Source: Proteiniphilum sp. X52 (GTDB taxonomy: Bacteria > Bacteroidota > Bacteroidia > Bacteroidales > Dysgonomonadaceae). From it: 42,193 nt of DNA. The notes beneath the pieces were generated by a model. That model saw only the letters and a list, made by a program, of their open reading frames with translations. It ran no database searches and was not told where the DNA came from. This document shows positions 7,996 through 15,858 of this stretch, piece by piece. Position 1 is the first letter of the stretch. Every line of letters begins with the position of its first letter. Position numbers and translations under genes: made by a program. The stretch is taken from NCBI RefSeq assembly GCF_003712195.1, contig NZ_RDSD01000030.1, positions 1 to 42,193 of the forward strand. The letters run 5' to 3'.

Positions 7996-9252
7996 ATGGG
8001 CTACGCCGTATTACATATAGACAAGGCGAGAAGCAACGACTCGGGAAATACCGCTCATATAGCACGGACATATACCCCGAGTAACGTCGATCCTTCTCGC
8101 ACACACCTGAACAGGGAATTGGTGCAATTCCCTGCAAATGTCACCAACCGTAGCGAAGCGATAGAGCATCGTATCGCCACGGCCGGTATCTACCGAAAGG
8201 TTGCAAAGAACCAAGTTAAAGCCTTACGCTTTATTCTGTCAAGCTCACCAAAGGATATGGCTCGTATAGAGCAGGAAGGACGCCTGTACGAGTGGTGTGA
8301 TGAATCGATGGATTGGCTTCGCTCCACTTTCGGGGCGGACAACGTGGTCGCTGCCACTCTGCACGCAGATGAGGAAACGCCCCATATTCACGCTACGGTC
8401 GTCCCGATTGTCACGGGCGAAAGACGGAAAGCCAAAGAGGAAGCCGAGAATGGGAAGCGGAAGTACAAGACGAAGAAGAACAAGGTACGGCTTTGTGCCG
8501 ATGATGTGCTTACGCCCAAGAAACTGGAGCAGTATCAGACGGACTATGCCAAGCGAGTGCAACGGTTCGGGTTGGAACGGGGCGTACACGGCTCGGAAGC
8601 CAAGCACCGTACCACTATGGAGTATTACAAGGAAATACTCAAATCCACGAAAGAGAAGGAAGCTCGAAAGGCGGAACTCACAGCCAAGATAAAGGAGCTG
8701 GAGAAGCAGGCAGGCAAGCTCCGAATGAAAGGCTCGCTGTACTCCCTCTTTGGGAACCCCGAACTCGACAAGGCAGAGAAGCGTATTGCAGACTTGGAGC
8801 AAGAGGCCGAACGACAACAGCATCTTTCGGAAAAGGAGAAGAATGAAATCCGAAAGGAGGTGGTACTCTTGCAGGACACGATCAAGGGAAGAGACAGAGC
8901 CATTGCCGAATTGAAAGAAACCGTGCAGGTTTATGAGGAAGAGCGGAATTGGATAAAACGTTTTTTCAATGGCTTCTATCAACTGCTGAATATTCGTCTG
9001 ATGCTCCGAAAGATGAATTTCTCTGATGACAGGATAGCAGAGATGTATCGCACGGAGACGCCCCAGCGAGGTACGGCTAAAGCCTATTCGGGATTATACA
9101 AGAGAGAGTTTACGGAAGAGGACAGCGAAATCCGTATTATCAAGGATGAGAAGAAGCGACCGCTCCTCACCATCAACGGGCTTCCCATTACCGATTGGTG
9201 CGAGCAGAAATGGAAACAGCTAATCAATCGCAACCGCTCGCATCGGTTGTAA
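7996..9252 (+). CDS. MobV-family relaxase (Mob/Pre)
   Basis: A plasmid mobilization/recombination relaxase, 418 residues. It opens with GYAVLHIDKARSNDSGNTAH, typical of the family. The catalytic metal-binding motif is HADEETPHIHATVVPI (residues about 120-135). Then come the NKVRLCADDVL segment and a long Lys/Glu-rich coiled coil (about 215-320). It would nick oriT and guide the single strand to a helper conjugation pore. It is the last gene of the element before the right end. Length and motifs look complete, so the element may still be mobilizable. Confidence 0.9.
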   Translation: MGYAVLHIDKARSNDSGNTAHIARTYTPSNVDPSRTHLNRELVQFPANVTNRSEAIEHRIATAGIYRKVAKNQVKALRFILSSSPKDMARIEQEGRLYEWCDESMDWLRSTFGADNVVAATLHADEETPHIHATVVPIVTGERRKAKEEAENGKRKYKTKKNKVRLCADDVLTPKKLEQYQTDYAKRVQRFGLERGVHGSEAKHRTTMEYYKEILKSTKEKEARKAELTAKIKELEKQAGKLRMKGSLYSLFGNPELDKAEKRIADLEQEAERQQHLSEKEKNEIRKEVVLLQDTIKGRDRAIAELKETVQVYEEERNWIKRFFNGFYQLLNIRLMLRKMNFSDDRIAEMYRTETPQRGTAKAYSGLYKREFTEEDSEIRIIKDEKKRPLLTINGLPITDWCEQKWKQLINRNRSHRL

Positions 9253-9330
9253 ATGAATACGCATACTTTTTCCTTTCATAGTTGTATTTCAGTCCCGATA
9301 AAACTTTTTAAGAAGAAAATCACGCAAAAA

Positions 9331-9381
9331 CGCTCACTTTCCCTCGCAAATATGTACCTTTGCAAGCAGTAAAAGTGAGCG
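9331..9381 (+). promoter_or_regulatory. Outward-facing promoter element inside an inverted repeat, element right end
   Basis: CGCTCACTTT (9331-9340) and AAAGTGAGCG (9372-9381) are perfect 10-bp inverted repeats. They flank TACCTTTG at 9355-9362, which fits the Bacteroidetes -7 consensus on the plus strand; no clear -33 TTG is visible. An inner GCAAA/TTTGC pair also brackets the -7 element. There is no gene between this site and the element end, so any transcript would leave the element toward the CRISPR array. Confidence 0.4.
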
Positions 9382-9509
9382 TTCTTTGGCTATTCAAACC
9401 AATGTGCCTCAATGCACTCCGCTCATTTCTAAATCGTTACCTGTGCATCTACTCCAAAATGTTAACACTCTATTATCCAACGAGATAGTTCAGAAGCGAA
9501 AAATCTATT

Positions 9510-9575
9510 AGGAAAAGACCCCATCAGTCATTGGGATATAAAACCCCGGAAGAGATGTTCCGGGTGGCCGCTTAG
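9510..9575 (+). pseudogene. IS3-family transposase, right piece (C-terminus)
   Basis: From the shared AGGAA the frame reads RKRPHQSLGYKTPEEMFRV and ends at TAG 9573-9575. This is the classical C-terminal signature of IS3-family transposases and is exactly what the left piece at 1-158 lacks. The codon phase matches across the join, so the gene was intact until the mobilizable element arrived. Confidence 0.92.
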
Positions 9576-9613
9576 TTTCCTGGTACCGCCCCGCGGGGCG
9601 GTACCAGGAAACT
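9574..9613. repeat. 40-bp perfect palindrome between IS3 end and CRISPR array
   Basis: The arm AGTTTCCTGGTACCGCCCCG is followed immediately by its exact reverse complement. The palindrome overlaps the transposase stop codon. It could be the IS terminal repeat abutted to another copy (as in an IS junction) or a terminator, although no T-run follows. Its exact symmetry without a loop is unusual for a terminator. Confidence 0.75.
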
Positions 9614-9663
9614 AACTTATCTGATAGTAATAACTGTCTAAGAAAGGGGAGAAGCTTACACCG

Positions 9664-10338
9664 CTAATAATTGCACCATTCTGGAATTGAAATCAGCAAA
9701 AGGCGCTTCATCCGTAGCCGACACACCATCTAATAATTGCACCATTCTGGAATTGAAATATGTAAACGGACTACCAGTGTCCGGGATGCGGTTCTAATAA
9801 TTGCACCATTCTGGAATTGAAATACCGTCCACCAGCCGTTCCCGGATATGACCAGGTTGACTAATAATTGCACCATTCTGGAATTGAAATGCATTACTAT
9901 GTCCTCTAAAAACGAACCTGACGGAACTAATAATTGCACCATTCTGGAATTGAAATTCGGGTATTCCCCCGTTTCAGGGTTCACGGGGGCCTAATAATTG
10001 CACCATTCTGGAATTGAAATTTGTTTGTTTTCACCGATGATGGTATTTGGGCATTACTAATAATTGCACCATTCTGGAATTGAAATTTTCCCTTGATTTT
10101 TGTGGCGACAATACTGTTGTCCTAATAATTGCACCATTCTGGAATTGAAATAAGTGCAAAAAGCACTCAATTTCAACTTGCGCAAACTAATAATTGCACC
10201 ATTCTGGAATTGAAATACTCGTCTTCGGTTAATTCAGATAACTGCTTTTCACTAATAATTGCACCATTCTGGAATTGAAATGTTGAACGCCCGCACTGGT
10301 GCCACTGTGCCGGGCATGCTAATAATTGCACCATACTG
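9664..10338 (+). CRISPR. CRISPR array: ten 30-nt repeats, ten spacers, one broken terminal repeat
   Basis: Ten identical 30-nt repeats begin CTAATAATTGCACCAT and end ATTGAAAT. They start at 9664, 9730, 9794, 9861, 9927, 9991, 10057, 10122, 10187 and 10252. The spacers are unique and 34-37 nt long. An eleventh repeat at 10319 keeps only its first 16 bases before degenerating (ACTGTA) where IS66 sequence begins at 10338. The ATTGAAA(T) end resembles the 5' handle of Cas6-processed crRNAs in type I-B and type III systems and sets the plus orientation. This puts the leader upstream, where only about 50 bases separate the array from the IS palindrome. No cas gene is present. Confidence 0.97.
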
Positions 10339-10536
10339 TAAGCATTCGGTGTACCCCGTATTGTTTGTACCTTTTATAGTTTATGAAAGTGGACTTTCAT
10401 AAACTTGCAAAACATTCGGAGTCGATTTGGAGTTTTTAGGAGTTTGCTTGTATCCTGTTGCGAGGTAGCAGTTCGGCCAGATCCTTCGAGTAGTCGTTAT
10501 CGTAATCGTGGATATGGGTAAGGACATGCACCCTCC
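10338..10536 (-). mobile_element. IS66-family remnant (end repeat and tnpC C-terminus)
   Basis: The terminal repeat GTAAGCATTCGGTGTA at 10338-10353 is repeated perfectly inverted at 13137-13152. A minus-strand frame ending at 10436 reads ...DYSKDLAELLPRNRIQANS, resembling IS66 TnpC C-termini (compare LLNLLPHKW of the neighbouring element). The frame is cut at 10536 by the end of a second IS66 element. A 13-bp hairpin (10378-10405, AGTTTATGAAAGT and complement) lies between them. The bulk of this older element is gone. Confidence 0.6.
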
Positions 10537-10577
10537 GTAAGCATTCGATAAACTACAGGTATTAAACCTTTATATAT

Positions 10578-10626
10578 AACAATAGCGACTGTCACTATGA
10601 ACCTAATAGTTGCAGTCGCTATTGTT
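10578..10626. terminator. Hairpin terminator at the end of IS66 tnpC
   Basis: AACAATAGCGACTG (10578-10591) pairs perfectly with CAGTCGCTATTGTT (10613-10626). It lies just past the tnpC stop at 10655 on the minus strand and would end transcription in either direction. Confidence 0.55.
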
Positions 10627-10654
10627 TTGTTGTACCTATATCTTGCAGCTTGGG

Positions 10655-12280
10655 TTAGTTACCGGATTCTGCAGTTTGTCTGGTCAGCAGACTTTCCGGA
10701 TGTTGCAACTTCCATTTGTGCGGAAGCAGATTCAGGAGTTCCTCATGCGTGGCCTTTTTATGATAAGGCATTCGGGCAATGATGTCATTCAGGTAATCCC
10801 TCGGATTCACATCGTGTGCCTTGCAGGTAGCCAGCAGGGAACAGATTACAGACATGTTGACAGCCGCCCCGTGGTTACCGCGGAAGAGGTAATTCTTTCG
10901 TCCCAGTGTGATGGGGCGGATGACATTTTCCGCCAGATTGTTGTCCCAAAGCAGGCGTCCGTCCTCCAGACATCTCATCATGTTGCCCCATCGGGTATAG
11001 GCATACGTGATGGCTTTGCCGGCCTGTGAGTTGGGGCTGTACCCGATGCCTTCCGTTTCCATCCATGCCTTCATGGCTTCCAGGATGGGACGGGCCAGTT
11101 CCTGACGCTTCATCTTGCGCTCATCGTACGACAAGCCCGCTTCATTGCAGCCATGCTCTATCTGATAGACGTGCTGTATCCGGGTCAGCCCATGTTCGGC
11201 CATCTCCCTGTTTTCATCAAGCGCCTGTTCAAAATGACGGCGGATATGCACCAGGCAGTTGACCGGCCGCACGTCGGGGTTGGTCTTGAAGGCTGTCTCA
11301 TAGCCTGCAAAACCGTCGCATTGAAGATATCCCTTGAAGTGGTGTTGATTTGCCAGGGATTCGATGACCGCTCCGGCCCTTGACCCCTTGTCGTAATGGA
11401 AGATGACCAGTTTCTCCATGACCGACCTGACCATCCAGAGGTATTCCTTGTCGGCCTTGTGCTTTTCCCTGTTGATGACCGGAACGGTGGTCTCGTCCGC
11501 CTGCACATGGTCACAGGAAAAGACTTCTTGCTTAAGCACCTCATACAGAGGCTGCGGCAGCTCCACCGTTTTCTTGAACCATCCGTCCAGCGTGCTTTCC
11601 GTAAGTCCCTTCATGCCAAGGTGGCGGTATTGCTGTATTTGACGGTGGAACGGGACGTGATATTCATACTTCTGGAGCAGTATCTCGGCAAGCAGGGTGG
11701 CATCGGCGATGCACTTGTCGACAGGCATCGACGGCATGGGGGCAATCTCCACACCTTTCCGCCCCCCGGGAGGAAGCTGCGTGTTGTCCTTGAGCGCATA
11801 TTTGGGGCGGATGATTTCCTTTACATAGAGCATCCCCGGCTTGTGTTTGACAACACGGGTTACCTCTTCACCCATTCCGCGGTATAAGGACAGGTCCACG
11901 CCATCCGGTTCAATCACCTCGGTTTCAAGCACAGGCAGGTCTTCTATCATTTTTCGGTTCTGCCGCTTCTGTTTCTTTTCCTCAGCGGATTCCTTTTCTA
12001 TCTTTTCCACAGCCTCGTCGCGCTTTTCTTCCGCCTGTCGTTGTAGACCGGCAAATTCATCCGCAAAGAGATCGGGCATATTGGGATCATATACTCGAAG
12101 CTTTTCCTATTTACGCCCAAAGAGTTGACGGTTCAGCCATGCGACCCGGGCCGTCAACTCCTTGACACGTTCCTGCAGTTTCTTGATCTGTTCCGATTGA
12201 TCTTTATTGGTGGCGGACAATGAGGCAATGGAGGCATTCAACCCTTCTGTCGTCTTGAGTAATATATCCTTTTCGTCCAT
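10655..12280 (-). pseudogene. tnpC: IS66 transposase TnpC, interrupted by an in-frame TAG
   Basis: Read from the ATG at 12280, the frame gives a coiled-coil N-terminus (MDEKDILLKTTEGL) and the zinc-ribbon approach ARVAWLNRQLFGRK. It then meets TAG at 12107-12109 where the family has Ser (GRKSEKL), and continues in frame with EKLRVYDPNMPDLF. The remainder is complete. The DDE residues lie in CDHVQADETTVPV, LQCDGFAGYET and DNNLAENVIRPITLGRKNY, and the C-terminus ends LLNLLPHKWKLQ. The 474-residue piece from the ATG at 12079 keeps all catalytic residues but lacks the N-terminal DNA-binding part, so the gene is probably inactive unless the stop is read through. Confidence 0.88.
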
Positions 12281-12369
12281 TGCCTGTCTCTTTTTTATTG
12301 ATGTAAAGATACTAAATATTAGTGGATTACACAAATATTATCCGTACTTTTGTTCAAGAAAAAAGCAGG

Positions 12370-12738
12370 TCACACATGGTACTCCTTACGCTCAGCCCTG
12401 AGTCGCCGGAGCCTCTGCCGCGGATTCTCCTGAATGCCCTCGACCATCATCACCAGGTCGCGCCATTCCATGGGATAGCTGTTTGATTCAGGGTCGTATT
12501 CCGGCAATTTGAAGCGCCCTGCCTCCAGCCGTTTGACGTACATCACCATGCCACCGTCTTCGGCATGAGGCAGTTTCATGAGTTTGCGCCCGGAGCCGAC
12601 AAAGATGAACACGTCGCCGTTCTTCACTTCGCTCCTCATCTTCTCATGCACCAGCCCGCACAGCGAACTGATGCCCTTGCGCATATCCGTCCTGCCGGGA
12701 CACAGAAAGTGGCGCATCGTGTCGTTCAGGCTAAACAT
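12370..12738 (-). CDS. tnpB: IS66 accessory protein TnpB
   Basis: A 122-residue protein of the IS66 Orf2 family. It has the hallmark start MFSLNDTMRHFLCPGRTDMR, the central FIFVGSGRKLMKLPHAEDGG segment and EAGRFKLPEYD. It is required with TnpA and TnpC for IS66 transposition, although its exact activity is not known. The start codon lies 8 bp inside the end of tnpA, indicating coupled translation. Confidence 0.93.
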   Translation of the reverse strand: MFSLNDTMRHFLCPGRTDMRKGISSLCGLVHEKMRSEVKNGDVFIFVGSGRKLMKLPHAEDGGMVMYVKRLEAGRFKLPEYDPESNSYPMEWRDLVMMVEGIQENPRQRLRRLRAERKEYHV

Positions 12739-13054
12739 GGCCGCCTTCGAGACTATGGGTTAACAGTTCCATCAACAGTTTCTCTGATCCGCTCCCGAAG
12801 TGGGCACGGAGTCCGTTGGGAAACAGTAAGGCCACACCCTGCGGCACCTGTTCACCCAAGGTCAATTCCGCGGTTGGTTGTTTGAAGCTGATGGGAGCCA
12901 ATTCCTGTTTGAGACTGTCTTTTTCGGCAGAACATTTTTTACGCCAGTAGTGATAGGTTGAATAACTTACACCTATCTGTTGCAGGTACGACTTCAATGG
13001 CAGGTCGCTTTGTTGAACCTGCAGTTCCAATTCTTCAAATTCGGATCTGTTCAT
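12731..13054 (-). CDS. tnpA: IS66 accessory protein TnpA
   Basis: A 107-residue protein with an N-terminal HTH (LKSYLQQIGVSYSTYHYWRKK), as in IS66 Orf1 proteins. The C-terminal segment ends GVALLFPNGLRAHFGSG, matching the IS66 pattern of a short beta-rich tail. It is the first gene of the element and starts about 85 bp inside the right inverted repeat. It overlaps tnpB by 8 bp. Confidence 0.9.
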   Translation of the reverse strand: MNRSEFEELELQVQQSDLPLKSYLQQIGVSYSTYHYWRKKCSAEKDSLKQELAPISFKQPTAELTLGEQVPQGVALLFPNGLRAHFGSGSEKLLMELLTHSLEGGHV

Positions 13055-13314
13055 TACAATTAGAGTTTGATTGTTATTGCGAGTGCAAAACTACAATCAA
13101 GCCCCAGGGTGTGCAATGTGTATTTCTTCGGATGCTTACACCGAATGCTTACTATGATTTACTTTACTTGTGGAAAACCCAAGTTTGATCACCCACACTA
13201 TTTCATACAGCACCATCCCAACTATTTGCCTGTGAAATAGCCGGGGCAATATTTTTATCGTATTCAGCGAAGGTGACTCACTAAAAAGTTCAGACCGGAA
13301 GTTGGTCAGAGTAA

Positions 13315-13887
13315 TTATTTTATCAATGCGATAAATTCTTCACGCGTTCTCTGTTCGCGGAAAACACCGGTGAAATCGGAAGTAGTGGTAATGGAATTCT
13401 GTTTCTCCACACCCCGCATCTGCATGCACATGTGCTGTGCTTCGATCACCACCATCACTCCCATCGGATTCAATGTTTTCTGAATACATTCTTTGATTTG
13501 GGTAGTGAGGCGTTCCTGCACCTGCAAACGTCGGGCGAACACATCAACCACCCGGGCAATTTTACTCAGGCCGGTGATATAACCATCAGGAATGTAAGCC
13601 ACATGGGCCTTACCGAAGAATGGCAGCATGTGATGTTCACACAAAGAAAAGAGATCGATATCCTTCACGATCACCATCTGCCGGTAATTTTCCCTGAATA
13701 AAGCAGAACGCAGAATCGCTTCCGGATCCTGCCAGTATCCTTTTGTGAGATATTGCATAGCCTTTGCTACCCGTTCCGGCGTTCTCATCAATCCTTCGCG
13801 GTTCCCATCCTCACCTAACAATGAGAGAATATCCCGCATATGATCAGCAATTACCAATCTGTTTTTTTCTAATTCTTCGGAAGACAT
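13315..13887 (-). CDS. folE: GTP cyclohydrolase I
   Basis: The first enzyme of tetrahydrofolate/pterin synthesis, converting GTP to 7,8-dihydroneopterin triphosphate. It has 190 residues, the normal family length. The zinc-binding and catalytic motifs are intact: [20 protein letters not shown] (Cys and His) and [15 protein letters not shown] (second Cys). TPERVAKAM and [20 protein letters not shown] are also typical. It is a cytosolic homodecamer in known cases. It is the last gene of the minus-strand block; the preceding SPOR gene ends 30 bp upstream. Confidence 0.97.
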   Translation of the reverse strand: MSSEELEKNRLVIADHMRDILSLLGEDGNREGLMRTPERVAKAMQYLTKGYWQDPEAILRSALFRENYRQMVIVKDIDLFSLCEHHMLPFFGKAHVAYIPDGYITGLSKIARVVDVFARRLQVQERLTTQIKECIQKTLNPMGVMVVIEAQHMCMQMRGVEKQNSITTTSDFTGVFREQRTREEFIALIK

Positions 13888-13917
13888 TTGTTCTTTCTAT
13901 TGCAGGCTATTACCACC

Positions 13918-14448
13918 TTAATGTTCACCATTGTATTGTTGGTTAACGGGGATCTTCACCTCATCCACTACGATATACATCTCTTTGCCGAACGAGGGAA
14001 ACGATTTCACCATCTCCTTCAATGTCTCTTCGGCTTCGCTTCGGGTCTCAAAATTCCCCACTCTTAAGCGCCAGAAGGGCGATTCAAAAAGGACAACGGT
14101 TTCAAGTTGGGGATATATATTATTGATAAGCTGCTGCTTTTGGTGCGCCTCATTCTTGGAAGTACGCTGGTTATTCCCGGAAAAAGCCTGTATCTTGTAT
14201 CCTCGCACCCGGTAATACTGCGTCGACCCGTCGGCATTGGTATATACCGTCCTGGGCGGGGCCATAGGGCGTCCCAGCACATGCGCGATGCTTTCATCCT
14301 CATAAACAGAAACACGCCCCTTGCCGGGCACCACGGAATTCAATTCCCGCAGTATTTCTTTCTTTTGTGATGATGACTGGGCATAGGTTCCGCCTGCAAA
14401 CACAACTAATAACAGAACGAGGATTGTATAGTGAAAGAGATCATTCAT
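13918..14448 (-). CDS. SPOR-domain periplasmic protein
   Basis: A 176-residue protein. The N-terminal signal peptide is YTILVLLLVVFAGGTYAQ, and the SPOR domain spans about residues 75-165 (YRVRGYKIQAFSGNNQRTSK ... SPFWRLRVGNFETRSEAEETL). SPOR domains bind peptidoglycan stripped of stem peptides at division sites, so a cell-envelope role is likely. It sits between tpiA and folE as in other Bacteroidales. No partner enzyme domain is attached, so its role may be purely septal binding. Confidence 0.88.
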   Translation of the reverse strand: MNDLFHYTILVLLLVVFAGGTYAQSSSQKKEILRELNSVVPGKGRVSVYEDESIAHVLGRPMAPPRTVYTNADGSTQYYRVRGYKIQAFSGNNQRTSKNEAHQKQQLINNIYPQLETVVLFESPFWRLRVGNFETRSEAEETLKEMVKSFPSFGKEMYIVVDEVKIPVNQQYNGEH

Positions 14449-14677
14449 TATTCAAAATTACTAATTACAAATAATTAATTACTAATTACTAATTACCAAT
14501 GACTATTGACTGTTGAGTGTTGACTATTGACTATTGACTGATTAACAATTAACCCAATATTAAGCCATCAGTAAATCAGTCGCATTCTGTCAACTCGGGG
14601 ATCTTCACCATGTTCCCACGGCACTACTTCCCGATATGGCTTCATTAGTCAGATTGACTTTGCAAAGATAAAGAAAT
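14449..14677. repeat. AT-rich intergenic region with short degenerate tandem repeats
   Basis: No gene is seen. At 14455-14500 the words ACTAATTA/AATTACTAATTACTAATTACC repeat, and at 14500-14545 TGACTATTGACTGTTGAG-type units repeat about five times. These resemble other degenerate simple repeats between genes in this window (15530-15850, 17225-17260). Confidence 0.6.
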
Positions 14678-14704
14678 ACCACAGACCCGGAGCGGATCTG
14701 TGGT
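14678..14704 (-). terminator. Terminator after tpiA
   Basis: An 11-bp arm pair, ACCACAGACCC with GGATCTGTGGT, lies 18 bases past the tpiA stop. On the minus strand the stem is followed by a T-rich stretch (TATTTCTTTATC), as in a rho-independent terminator. Confidence 0.65.
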
Positions 14705-14722
14705 AAAATTCTGTTAATCGTT

Positions 14723-15478
14723 TCAGAATGCCTCGATAATGGGCATAAATTTATCTACTCCCAGTGAAGCACCGCCAATGAGGCCGCCATCCACATCGGG
14801 ATTGGAGAAAAGTTCTTTTGCATTGCCGGCGTTGGCACTTCCACCATAGAGAATGGAGGTATTCTCGGCAATCTCCCGACCATACTTTTCAGCCAATGTT
14901 TTGCGGATAAAAGCATGTATCTCCTGTGCCTGATCGGCGGTAGCTGTCTTACCGGTACCAATTGCCCATACGGGTTCATAAGCCAGTACTATGTTAGCAA
15001 AATCTTCAGGGGAAAGTTCGAACAATGAGTTTTCAATCTGCGATTTTACCACATCGAAATGTTTACCTGCTTCTCTTTCTTCCAGCACCTCTCCGATGCA
15101 GAAGATTGGGGTGAGCCCGTTGGCAAGGGCCAACTTCACTTTTTCTTTCAGGATTTCGGGAGTTTCGTGGTAATACGCACGACGTTCGCTATGTCCCAGA
15201 ATCACATACTTGGCCCCGGTAGAAGCCACCATCGCGGCGGACACTTCTCCGGTATAAGCACCCGATTCCTTATCAGCACAATTTTGCGCGGCAACGCCAA
15301 TCTTGTTTGTATCCACGGCATTGGCCACACTTGCCAGATGAATAAAAGGCGTACCGATCACCACATCACAGTTCACGGTCTTATTTTTCAACGCCTCGTT
15401 CAACTCTTTTGCCAGTTCAACTCCCTCTTGCAGGTTTTTGTTCATTTTCCAGTTACCTGCTACAATGTTTTTTCTCAT
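14723..15478 (-). CDS. tpiA: Triosephosphate isomerase
   Basis: Interconverts dihydroxyacetone phosphate and glyceraldehyde 3-phosphate in glycolysis and gluconeogenesis. It has 251 residues, the normal length. The catalytic set is intact: Lys in GNWKMN, His in VILGHSERR and Glu in [15 protein letters not shown]. The phosphate-binding [13 protein letters not shown] and GGLIGGASL loops are present. It is cytosolic. The gene lies between the SPOR gene and the BT_3928-like gene, separated from the latter by a repeat-rich gap. Confidence 0.98.
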   Translation of the reverse strand: MRKNIVAGNWKMNKNLQEGVELAKELNEALKNKTVNCDVVIGTPFIHLASVANAVDTNKIGVAAQNCADKESGAYTGEVSAAMVASTGAKYVILGHSERRAYYHETPEILKEKVKLALANGLTPIFCIGEVLEEREAGKHFDVVKSQIENSLFELSPEDFANIVLAYEPVWAIGTGKTATADQAQEIHAFIRKTLAEKYGREIAENTSILYGGSANAGNAKELFSNPDVDGGLIGGASLGVDKFMPIIEAF

Positions 15479-15526
15479 ACAAAAAAATATATAATTAAAA
15501 TTTCAAATTTAGCCTCGCTATTTCGG

Positions 15527-15850
15527 AATTGGCCCTCACAATTGGGTCACCGAATTGGGCGCTCAGAATTGGGTCTCAGAATTGAGCGCCTCAGAATTGG
15601 CACTCGCAATTGGGTCACCGAATTGGGCGCCTCAGAATTGGACCTCAGAATTGGGTCTGGGAATTGGGTCTGGGAATTCAAAGCTCCTCGTCTCCCAGTC
15701 TCCCACTCATTCCAGCCACTCTTCCACCATTCCCCCCAGTCAATCCAGTCTCCCGGTTTCCTCGTCAATCCAGTCTCCCCAGTCTCCCGGTCAATCCAGC
15801 CACTCTTCCACCATTCCACCCCCTGTCAATTCAATCCTGTCTGCCAGTGA
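15527..15850. repeat. Degenerate intergenic tandem repeats (AATTGGG units and pyrimidine-rich units)
   Basis: The first half holds eleven imperfect copies of an AATTGG-centred unit (types such as CAGAATTGGGTCT and CCGAATTGGGCG), with a larger duplicated block CAATTGGGTCACCGAATTGG. The second half is strongly pyrimidine-rich, with repeated CAATCCAGTCTCCC and two copies of CCAGCCACTCTTCCACCATT. Open frames cross it on both strands but have low-complexity, family-free sequence, so I treat it as non-coding. Confidence 0.8.
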
Positions 15851-15858
15851 ATCCAGCT

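Larger units (their letters stand above)
154..9514 (+). mobile_element. Integrative mobilizable element, about 9.36 kb, with tandem integrases and MobV relaxase
   Basis: The boundaries come from the split IS3 transposase. AGGAA occurs at 154-158 and again at 9510-9514, and joining the flanks across one copy restores the frame ...FYNRKRPHQSLGYKTPEEMFRVAA. Inside are two tyrosine recombinases at the left end, a cargo ABC transporter, a dead SMR gene, two excisionase-like HTH genes, a TOPRIM/primase-like gene and a MobV relaxase. No conjugation apparatus is present, so it is a mobilizable rather than self-transmissible element, similar in plan to Bacteroides mobilizable transposons. Whether AGGAA is the true crossover core or chance homology cannot be settled from one copy. 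Confidence 0.85.
10537..13139 (-). mobile_element. IS66-family insertion sequence (tnpA-tnpB-tnpC), about 2.6 kb
   Basis: The ends GTAAGCATTCGATAAACTAC (10537) and the inverted GTAAGCATCCGAAGAAATAC (ending 13139) match at most positions and carry the GTAAGC start of IS66. Inside are tnpA, tnpB and an interrupted tnpC, all on the minus strand. No 8-bp target duplication is seen (CACCCTCC versus ACCGAATG). This agrees with insertion into an older IS66 copy followed by deletion. The tnpC nonsense codon probably makes the element non-autonomous. Confidence 0.85.

Noticed and set aside
9730-9984. An open frame on the minus strand across the CRISPR array with repeated FQFQNGAII-like residues.
   Set aside because: It is the translated repeat unit of the array, not a gene.
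10597-10782. A short plus-strand frame with a hydrophobic start (VAIVLLYLYLAAWVSY).
   Set aside because: It begins inside the IS66 terminator hairpin and runs antisense into tnpC.
13153-13314. Search for cas gene fragments or further CRISPR repeats on the far side of the IS66.
   Set aside because: No repeat word or coding similarity was seen; the sequence leads straight to the end of folE.
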